Source: Candidatus Aminicenantes bacterium RBG_13_64_14 (GTDB lineage Bacteria > Acidobacteriota > Aminicenantia > Aminicenantales > Saccharicenantaceae). From it: DNA of 12,205 nt. The translations under genes and the position numbers were made by a program. The stretch is from contig MEXZ01000159.1 of the NCBI GenBank assembly GCA_001773855.1, forward strand, positions 872-13,076. The letters run 5' to 3'. The notes below the pieces were generated by a model that had not been told where the DNA came from, ran no database searches, and worked only from the letters and a program-made list of their open reading frames with translations. Below are positions 1 through 4,874 of this stretch, piece by piece (position 1 is the first letter of the stretch; each line of letters begins with the position of its first letter).

Positions 1-10
1 GGTCAAGGGA

Positions 11-118
11 CGAGCCTTTGGCTCGCCACTCGCCCGTGACTTATATCCACGGGCGAGTACTGCGGAAGTGGACCCCCGGGTAAGCCCGGGACCCCGGCCG
101 CTGTTGACAGCGCCGGGG
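11..118. repeat. Cluster of four tandem inverted repeats upstream of the sulfatase operon
   Basis: Four hairpin-forming inverted repeats lie one after another. First, CGAGCC (11-16) pairs with GGCTCG (20-25) across a TTT loop. Second, ACTCGCCCGTG (28-38) pairs perfectly with CACGGGCGAGT (48-58) across a 9-base AT-rich loop. Third, CCCGGG (75-80) is followed by CCCGGG (85-90). Fourth, CCCCGG/CGCTG (92-97 and 99-103) pairs with CAGCG/CCGGGG (108-118), with one bulged C at 98 and loop TTGA. None has a T-run, so they are not classical intrinsic terminators. They could end or attenuate an upstream transcript, or act as operators for the promoter that overlaps the last one. The pairing is directly visible; the function is inferred. 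Confidence 0.75.
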
Positions 119-132
119 GACTACCATACTAT
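104..132 (+). promoter_or_regulatory. Predicted sigma70-type promoter for the sulfatase operon
   Basis: A perfect -35 box TTGACA (104-109) is followed by a 17-base spacer and a -10-like TACTAT (127-132, four of six consensus bases). Transcription would start near 139, leaving a leader of about 16 bases before the ATG at 155. The -35 box overlaps the loop and 3' arm of the fourth upstream inverted repeat, so a protein bound to that repeat would block it. The prediction is by motif only. Confidence 0.55.
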
Positions 133-154
133 GGCGCTCGGATCGAGGGGTCGA

Positions 155-1690
155 ATGTCCGTCCATCTGAAGCGCAGAGATTTTATACGGCTGGCCGGGG
201 CCGCGGCCGCCTCCGGGTTTGTCCGGGGCGCTCCCCGCGTCGCTCCCCGGATCCTTTCCGCGCCTCCGAAGGCCGGCCGTCCGAACGTCCTTTTGATCAC
301 GCTCGACGACCTCCGCCCAGAGCTCGGCTGTTACGGGGTCGACCTCATCCGAACGCCGAACATCGACCGCCTCGCGGCGGAGGGCACGGCGTTCACCCGC
401 GCCTATTGCGCCCAGGGGGTTTGTAACCCTTCACGCGTGAGCATCTTGACCGGGCTCCGGCCGGACAGCCACCGAGTCTGGGACAACGAGACGCACTTCC
501 GCCAATTCCACCCCGGGATCATGACCCTTCCCCAGGCCTTCCGGAGCCACGGCTATCTCAACGCCGGGATCGGCAAGGTCTTCCATGCCACCCGTCCCGA
601 CCCGCCCTCTTGGAGCCGGTTCGCGCTTCCGCCGGATGACACTCCCATTTACATGTCGAGAGAGACCCGAGCGAGACAGACCCGGCGCGAGGACGCCGCC
701 CGGAAACAGGGCTTTTCTCAATCCTGGATCAACGCCTACCTGCGCGGGCCGGCGACGGAAGCCTCCGAGACCGCCGACAACACCCACTGGGACGGGGCAT
801 TGGCCGACCTCGGCATCGCGATGCTCGGGGACCTCAAGAAAAGCCGGCCCTTCTTCCTGGGGATCGGTTTCACTAAGCCTCATCTCCCTTACGTGGCCCC
901 AAAGCGGTACTGGGACCTCTACCGGCGCGAGGACATCCCACTCGCCGCGAACGGAAGGCTCCCCCGCGGGGCGCCGTCCTTCGCCATCAATGGCCTGACC
1001 GAGCTCGCCAGCCACGAGGATTTCGTCGACGTCCCGAATCCCGCCGAAGGGCAGGTCGACGACGACCGGGCCAGGCTCCTCAAGCACGGCTATTACGCCT
1101 GCGTCAGCTTCGTCGACGCCCAGGTCGGACGCCTCCTCGACGCCCTCGACGCCCAGGGCCTGCGGGACCAGACCATCGTCGTCCTGCTCGGAGACAACGG
1201 CTTCAAGCTGGGGGAGCACGGCAGCTGGGGCAAATTGACCAATTATGAAACCGACCTCCGCGCCCCTCTCATCGTCTCGGCCCCGGGCCAGAAGCGCCGG
1301 GGAGTATCGTCGGCGGCCCTGGTCGAGATGGTCGACATCTACCCGACCCTCTGCGAACTGGCCGGCTTCGACCCGCCCCATGACCTGGAAGGGACAAGCT
1401 TGGTCCCGCTCCTGGAGGACCCGTCGCGGCCGTGGAAGCCGGCGGCCTTCAGCCAGTATCCGCGGGGATTCACGAACCGCTTTATGGGACGGAGCATGCG
1501 GACCGACAGGTACCGGTACACCGAATGGCGGGACCGGATCGACGACCGCCAGGTCGCCGTCGAGCTCTACGATCACGCGGCGGACCCGGGCGAAGACGTC
1601 AACGTGGCCGGCGACCCGGCCAACAAGGAGATCGTCCGCGAGCTCGCGGCGCGGCTGGCGGCGGGCTGGAAGGCCGCCCGTCCGAAATAG
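155..1690 (+). CDS. Tat-exported sulfatase, iduronate-2-sulfatase-like
   Basis: Type I sulfatase of 511 aa that should hydrolyse sulfate esters, probably on a sugar, outside the cytoplasm. Residues 6-12 (KRRDFIR) followed by an Ala-rich stretch form a twin-arginine signal. The active-site motif C90-N-P-S-R94 followed by SILTG is the C-x-P-S-R signature in which Cys is converted to formylglycine. Probable metal ligands are D51-D52 and D347-N348. Other family positions are K141/H144, K241-P-H243, and the G-E-H355-G-S-W-G-K360 stretch, which most resembles iduronate-2-sulfatase-like members. I chose ATG 155 because GAGGGG lies at 145-150 and the predicted promoter -10 covers the in-frame ATG at 131. 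The upstream in-frame GTG at 68 would translate through the hairpins. A Cys-type sulfatase needs a maturase; none is in the window. The actual substrate is unknown. Confidence 0.93.
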   Translation: MSVHLKRRDFIRLAGAAAASGFVRGAPRVAPRILSAPPKAGRPNVLLITLDDLRPELGCYGVDLIRTPNIDRLAAEGTAFTRAYCAQGVCNPSRVSILTGLRPDSHRVWDNETHFRQFHPGIMTLPQAFRSHGYLNAGIGKVFHATRPDPPSWSRFALPPDDTPIYMSRETRARQTRREDAARKQGFSQSWINAYLRGPATEASETADNTHWDGALADLGIAMLGDLKKSRPFFLGIGFTKPHLPYVAPKRYWDLYRREDIPLAANGRLPRGAPSFAINGLTELASHEDFVDVPNPAEGQVDDDRARLLKHGYYACVSFVDAQVGRLLDALDAQGLRDQTIVVLLGDNGFKLGEHGSWGKLTNYETDLRAPLIVSAPGQKRRGVSSAALVEMVDIYPTLCELAGFDPPHDLEGTSLVPLLEDPSRPWKPAAFSQYPRGFTNRFMGRSMRTDRYRYTEWRDRIDDRQVAVELYDHAADPGEDVNVAGDPANKEIVRELAARLAAGWKAARPK

Positions 1691-1710
1691 CATATTCTCG
1701 GAGAACGACC

Positions 1711-2736
1711 ATGGACCGTAAGGTCAATTGGGGCATCCTGGGGTGCGCCGGGATCGCCGAGAAGGCGTTCATCCCGGCCGTCCGGGGATCGCGGAACGGC
1801 GTCCTGGCCGGCATCGCGGCCAGGGACGAGAACCGTGCCAGGGATTGGGCGGGCCGGTTCGGATTCCTGAAGTCCCACCGGACCTATCAGGAGCTCATCG
1901 AGGACCCGGCCATCCACGCGATCTACAACCCCCTCCCGAACGACCTCCACACCGAGTGGTCCATCCGGGCCATGCGAGCCGGGAAACACGTCCTCTGCGA
2001 GAAACCCATGGCCATGAACGCCGTCGAAGTGAGGGCGATGATCGGGGCGGCGGAAGCGGGCGGCGTCCTGCTGATGGAAGGATTCATGTACAAGTTCCAT
2101 CCACAGATGGAGAAGACCATCGCGCTCATCAGGGAAGGGAAGATCGGCGAAGTCCGCTCCGTCCACTCCTCGTTCACATTCCATTTCGAACGGGATAGCT
2201 CGAACTACCGCTGGTTCCCGGCCATGGGCGGCGGGGCCCTTTATGACGTGGGCTGTTATCCGATCAGCCTCGCGCGCCTCGTCTTCGGCGCGGAGCCCGT
2301 TTCGGCTTTCGCCAAGGCGCGCATCGACCCAGCGACGGGCGTGGACATGACCACGGCCGTGCTCCTCGAGTTCCCCGGCGGCCGTTTCGCCCAGTGCGAC
2401 TCGAGTTTCGAAGCGCATTTCCAGAGCCGGCTTCTCGCCGTCGGGACCGAAGGGACGCTCCGCCTCGACCGCGCTTTTTCGGCCAAGGATTTTGATACCG
2501 CGATCGAGATCGTCCGGGGTGACGCGAAAGAGACGTTGCCTATCCCGCGGGCCGACATGTTCACCCTGATGACCGAACACTTCGGCGACGCCGTCCTCGA
2601 AAAAAATCCGCTTCGCTATCCCGCCGCCGACGCCCTCGACAACATGCATGCCATCGACGCCTGCTTCGAGTCCATCCGGACCGGGCGGGCCGTCGTTATC
2701 CAAAAAGCCATTCAATCAGGAGGAACTGCATCATGA
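1711..2736 (+). CDS. Gfo/Idh/MocA-family NAD(P)-dependent oxidoreductase
   Basis: Cytoplasmic sugar-type dehydrogenase of 341 aa. The N-terminal Rossmann fold shows G8-I-L-G11-C-A-G14. The family's catalytic Lys is in E97-K98-P99 (HVLCEKPMAMNA). The C-terminal alpha/beta domain has GGGALYDVGCYP (173-184), a form typical of the D-xylose dehydrogenase/dihydrodiol dehydrogenase-like subgroup and not the DxGxH of inositol dehydrogenases. It would oxidise or reduce a pyranose or related polyol with NAD(P)H; the exact substrate cannot be read from sequence. ATG 1711 is chosen because GGAGA (1700-1704) sits just upstream and the Rossmann strand begins directly after it. In-frame codons further upstream overlap the sulfatase. 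It lies 20 bp behind the sulfatase and overlaps the next gene by ATGA, indicating an operon. Confidence 0.92.
   Translation: MDRKVNWGILGCAGIAEKAFIPAVRGSRNGVLAGIAARDENRARDWAGRFGFLKSHRTYQELIEDPAIHAIYNPLPNDLHTEWSIRAMRAGKHVLCEKPMAMNAVEVRAMIGAAEAGGVLLMEGFMYKFHPQMEKTIALIREGKIGEVRSVHSSFTFHFERDSSNYRWFPAMGGGALYDVGCYPISLARLVFGAEPVSAFAKARIDPATGVDMTTAVLLEFPGGRFAQCDSSFEAHFQSRLLAVGTEGTLRLDRAFSAKDFDTAIEIVRGDAKETLPIPRADMFTLMTEHFGDAVLEKNPLRYPAADALDNMHAIDACFESIRTGRAVVIQKAIQSGGTAS
2718..2723 (+). promoter_or_regulatory. Ribosome binding site of the small lipoprotein
   Basis: A perfect AGGAGG lies inside the end of the oxidoreductase gene, nine bases before ATG 2733. It fixes the start of the lipoprotein and shows it has its own strong initiation despite the ATGA overlap. 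Confidence 0.8.
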
Positions 2737-3164
2737 GGTCAGCGAAGTTCGTGCTTTTCGCGATCGCCGTCGTTCTTATCGCCGCCTGCTCGACATACAA
2801 GGCGAAACCCGAGATGAACTACTACCACGGCAAGAACGTCCCCGCGGAATACATCAAGATCCTTCGGGCATCGGTGGGGGAGATCGAATTCCAAATCCAG
2901 GTCGAATTCACCGTCACCCAAATGCAGCTCTACCATCTCGTGCTCGAGGGCAACAGCCCCGTGGCCGAAGGCTGGTTCTCCATTCGCCGGGCCGGCACGC
3001 CGTCCTATAGCGTGACCATGAAGCCCAGCAAGGGGCTGGCCTTCGAGCCCGGCAAGACCTACCGCCTCTGCATCGGACTGCAGAACCCACAGGAGGTCCA
3101 GATGACCTCGAGCAGCTACCAGTGCATCGTCGATTACACCTTCGTCTTCCAGGAGAAGTCCTGA
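2733..3164 (+). CDS. Small lipoprotein of unknown function
   Basis: Protein of 143 aa. The N-terminus has basic R2/K5, a hydrophobic stretch at 6-17 and lipobox I16-A17-A18-C19, so it should be lipidated at C19. The mature part (about 125 aa) is rich in alternating hydrophobic/polar stretches such as EIEFQIQVEFTVTQ and contains an FEPGKTYRLCIGLQNP segment, suggesting a compact beta-sandwich. Two further Cys lie in the C-terminal third and could form a disulfide. I do not recognise a family. Its start overlaps the oxidoreductase stop (ATGA), so it is translated from the same mRNA as the sulfatase and oxidoreductase. Its role is unknown; surface binding or assembly related to that operon is only a guess. 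Confidence 0.85.
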   Translation: MRSAKFVLFAIAVVLIAACSTYKAKPEMNYYHGKNVPAEYIKILRASVGEIEFQIQVEFTVTQMQLYHLVLEGNSPVAEGWFSIRRAGTPSYSVTMKPSKGLAFEPGKTYRLCIGLQNPQEVQMTSSSYQCIVDYTFVFQEKS

Positions 3165-3272
3165 CGGAACCGACGACCCGTTCAATCCTTGACTTCCGTA
3201 CCTTAACGGCCCTGGCTGGTGACTGTCGCGTGAATTCCCCGAATTCTCTTATAGCCGGGATCTTTTGCTCTG

Positions 3273-4118
3273 TTAGAGGCCGATCGACCAGCCAACCGAG
3301 AGCGAGAGGTCGGATGAGGATTCCGAAAGTCCGAAAGTGGCGTTGAGCATCAAACGGCTCATGGCTCCGACCTTGACCGAGAAACCGAGGCCAAGAGACG
3401 ACGGCGGGGCGACCCCGGCGATGACCTCGGTGTAGCCGGAGTACGAGGCCATGAAGGCGTACTTGCCGCCGGAAAATGCGTGCCCGACCGAGAGGCCATA
3501 GGCCCACGCATCCTGGAGTTCGAGTTCGGGAAGATCCCCGAGGATCCAGTAGGCGGCGTCCGCGAAAAGGAAGACGCTGCCCAGCCGTTTGGACACCGAC
3601 ACTCCGGCGCTATAGTCCGTTTTCCCCGTCCCAAACCCCTCGTCGACGTCGGCCAGCGGCAGCTTGACCTGCGCAGTCAGCTCGACGGCGGGAGCGGCCG
3701 CGCTCTCTTTCCACAGCCTCAGTCCGGCGGTGATCAAGGGATCCCCGAAGCCATATTGCTTGAATTCGACGACCTCCGGAAGGACGACCGGCTCGCGTCC
3801 CTGTCGTTGGCTGACGGCGGAGCTTTCCGTGCCTCCCGACGGGAGCACTCCAACCCCCGTGTATGAAACGTAGGGCGTGCTCTGGTAAATCAGGGGAATG
3901 CTCGCCGTCAAGGTGAACGGGCCGGAGATGAAGGACAGGCCGTTGAAGAAAAAGTATCCGTTCGTTGGCTGGGTGAAAATGTACGTCCCCCTGGCCATCT
4001 GGACGGAGCCCGTATAGGTGAGCGTGGCTCCCGCCGCAGGGACGGCGGCCAGGGCCAAGACGATAGCCCCGGCCGCCGCGACCGCGAGAGTCACATGTTT
4101 GACCCTGCGCGCGTTCAT
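3273..4118 (-). CDS. Outer-membrane beta-barrel protein, phenol-degradation MetA/transporter-like
   Basis: Protein of 281 aa with an N-terminal signal: basic residues, a long Ala/Val/Leu core, then a probable cleavage after VPAAGA near residue 31. The rest is repeated amphipathic beta strands with many aromatic and Gly residues. YGFGDPLITAGLRLW, then ELTAQVKLPLAD and GFGTGKTDYSAGVSVSKRLG, resemble the barrel family annotated as putative MetA-pathway-of-phenol-degradation or transporter. The chain ends in a strand (LSLSVGWSIGL) with a C-terminal Leu instead of the usual Phe/Tyr/Trp. Probably it inserts in the outer membrane; cargo is unknown. Only 7 bp separate it from the upstream coiled-coil gene and it has no clear ribosome site, so translational coupling is likely. 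Confidence 0.75.
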   Translation of the reverse strand: MNARRVKHVTLAVAAAGAIVLALAAVPAAGATLTYTGSVQMARGTYIFTQPTNGYFFFNGLSFISGPFTLTASIPLIYQSTPYVSYTGVGVLPSGGTESSAVSQRQGREPVVLPEVVEFKQYGFGDPLITAGLRLWKESAAAPAVELTAQVKLPLADVDEGFGTGKTDYSAGVSVSKRLGSVFLFADAAYWILGDLPELELQDAWAYGLSVGHAFSGGKYAFMASYSGYTEVIAGVAPPSSLGLGFSVKVGAMSRLMLNATFGLSESSSDLSLSVGWSIGL

Positions 4119-4125
4119 GAGTCCG

Positions 4126-4605
4126 TCAACCGTACGTCTGCAGGCGATTGGCCAGCCGCTCCATGGCGCGGAGAGACTCGTCGAGCTCGTTGGCCGCCTT
4201 CTCCAGGCGATTCTGGATCTGGTTCATATCCTTGGTCATCGCCTTGGTCTTGTAGAGCTCGCGGTTCTGAGTCATCTCCTGGAACTGCTCCATGTTCTGC
4301 TTCATGTTCTCGGCGACCTTGCCCATCGCTTCGCCCATGTGTTGCAGGTTGCGGTGCTGTTCCCGGGCCAACTTCGCGTTCTCCGGAAGGTTCGCCATCT
4401 TCTGCTCGAGCGTCCGGACCATGTTCTGGGCCCGCTCCATGACCTTGCTCATCGCCTGCGTCATCGTCTGCATCCGGAGCATCTGCTGCTGCTGGAGCTG
4501 TTGCTGCTGTTGCTGGGCCGTGTTCTGGGCATAAGCCCCGAAGACGAGCCCGGCCATCGCGATGACGATCGCGATGCCCTTGGTGATTTTGTCTTGGCGT
4601 TTCAT
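4126..4605 (-). CDS. Secreted Gln-rich, Met-rich coiled-coil protein
   Basis: Protein of 159 aa with no family I recognise. A signal peptide (KRQDK, hydrophobic 11-24, cleavage near AYA26|Q) exports it. Next comes a Gln tract (10 Q in residues 31-41), then an almost wholly helical body. Seventeen Met occur in 159 residues. In 45-66 the a/d heptad positions are M45, M48, M52, V55, A59, M62 and L66, so Met makes up much of a coiled-coil core. There is no Cys. ATG 4605 was chosen because AAGGAGG lies at 4617-4611 on this strand and the signal peptide follows directly; an in-frame start 14 codons upstream would lie in the leader. It is first in a two-gene operon with the beta-barrel protein and has a sigma54-like promoter. 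Possible roles are periplasmic chaperone, adaptor or metal-binding helix protein, all unproven. Confidence 0.82.
   Translation of the reverse strand: MKRQDKITKGIAIVIAMAGLVFGAYAQNTAQQQQQQLQQQQMLRMQTMTQAMSKVMERAQNMVRTLEQKMANLPENAKLAREQHRNLQHMGEAMGKVAENMKQNMEQFQEMTQNRELYKTKAMTKDMNQIQNRLEKAANELDESLRAMERLANRLQTYG
4483..4517. repeat. CTG/CAG trinucleotide tract coding for poly-Gln
   Basis: An imperfect CTG run on the + strand (CAG/CAA on the coding - strand) encodes the Gln tract of the secreted coiled-coil protein. It is interrupted by GAG and TTG triplets. Such tracts can vary in length by slippage, always in steps of one residue here, so the frame would be kept. Confidence 0.7.
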
Positions 4606-4610
4606 GTTTT

Positions 4611-4617
4611 CCTCCTT
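4611..4617 (-). promoter_or_regulatory. Ribosome binding site of the coiled-coil protein
   Basis: AAGGAGG on the - strand ends five bases before the ATG at 4605. It decides that start over the in-frame start at 4647. Confidence 0.85.
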
Positions 4618-4630
4618 GTTCGCCAATTTT

Positions 4631-4644
4631 TGGCTTGCCAGCCA
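4631..4644 (-). promoter_or_regulatory. Predicted 5'-terminal mRNA hairpin
   Basis: TGGCT and AGCCA pair across a four-base loop. If transcription starts near 4645, as the sigma54-like promoter predicts, the mRNA of the coiled-coil/barrel operon would begin almost exactly with this stem-loop. Hairpins at the very 5' end are known to stabilise some envelope-protein mRNAs. Function here is inferred. Confidence 0.35.
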
Positions 4645-4655
4645 CAAGGATTAAT

Positions 4656-4671
4656 TGCATTTCCCGTGCCA
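4656..4671 (-). promoter_or_regulatory. Predicted sigma54 (-24/-12) promoter
   Basis: Read on the - strand the site is TGGCACGGGAAATGCA. It matches the sigma54 consensus TGGCAC-N5-TTGCA at every defined base except one (A for the first T of TTGC). The invariant GG and GC are correctly spaced. Start would be near 4645, giving a leader of about 40 bases to ATG 4605. No comparably good sigma70 pair was found for this gene. An AT-rich stretch (about 4671-4710) lies directly upstream, as is common for sites where DNA must bend. Confidence 0.55.
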
Positions 4672-4724
4672 AACATTATTTTGTTTATTTCCTTTTATTT
4701 AACATTCTGGAAAGGACAGGTTCT

Positions 4725-4783
4725 CGACAATATTGATGGCTCGGACAACAATCTTGTCGGAACTGTAGCTACGCTGTCGACAG
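4725..4783. promoter_or_regulatory. Inverted-repeat cluster, possible activator/operator sites
   Basis: CGACAATATTG (4725-4735) and CAATCTTGTCG (4749-4759) are inverted copies with one mismatch in 11 and a 13-base spacer. A nearby perfect 10-base palindrome CTGTCGACAG lies at 4774-4783. The core pentamer CGACA/TGTCG thus occurs four times in about 60 bases. From the predicted sigma54 start the sites lie about 80-140 bases upstream, a usual position for enhancer-binding activators. They also lie 60-100 bases upstream of the kinase promoter at 4819. The protein that binds is unknown. Confidence 0.5.
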
Positions 4784-4818
4784 GGCGTCCCCTCTGGGGG
4801 AAGCCTGCCCCGTCGCAT

Positions 4819-4847
4819 TTGACATCATTTTATTTAAAGAGTAACGT
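4819..4847 (+). promoter_or_regulatory. Predicted promoter of the large Ser/Thr kinase
   Basis: Perfect -35 TTGACA (4819-4824), 17-base AT-rich spacer, then TAACGT (4842-4847) as a weak -10 with three of six consensus bases. The start would fall near 4854, about 20 bases before ATG 4875. No Shine-Dalgarno-like sequence is visible in that leader. Confidence 0.4.
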
Positions 4848-4874
4848 ACCGGCCATCCCGAAGATTGCCCCCGC

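Noticed and set aside
68..154. Upstream GTG (68) or ATG (131) starts for the sulfatase
   Set aside because: GTG 68 would place hairpins 3 and 4 and the promoter in coding sequence, and the extra residues precede the Tat signal. ATG 131 sits in the predicted -10 box and lacks a ribosome site.
431..1693. Long - strand frame opposite the sulfatase
   Set aside because: No start signal or domain motif; the composition is typical of a shadow frame opposite a GC-rich gene.
1573..2715. Long - strand frame opposite the oxidoreductase
   Set aside because: The + strand carries Rossmann and EKP motifs in the correct order; this frame shows none.
3165..3272. Possible terminator or small gene between the convergent lipoprotein and barrel genes
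   Set aside because: Only a GAATTC-CCC-GAATTC repeat and a four-pair CCGT/ACGG stem are visible, with no T-run and no credible coding frame.
4483..4517. CTG repeat as a possible CRISPR or mobile-element repeat
   Set aside because: It is a codon-phase triplet run encoding Gln, with no spacers or larger repeat unit.
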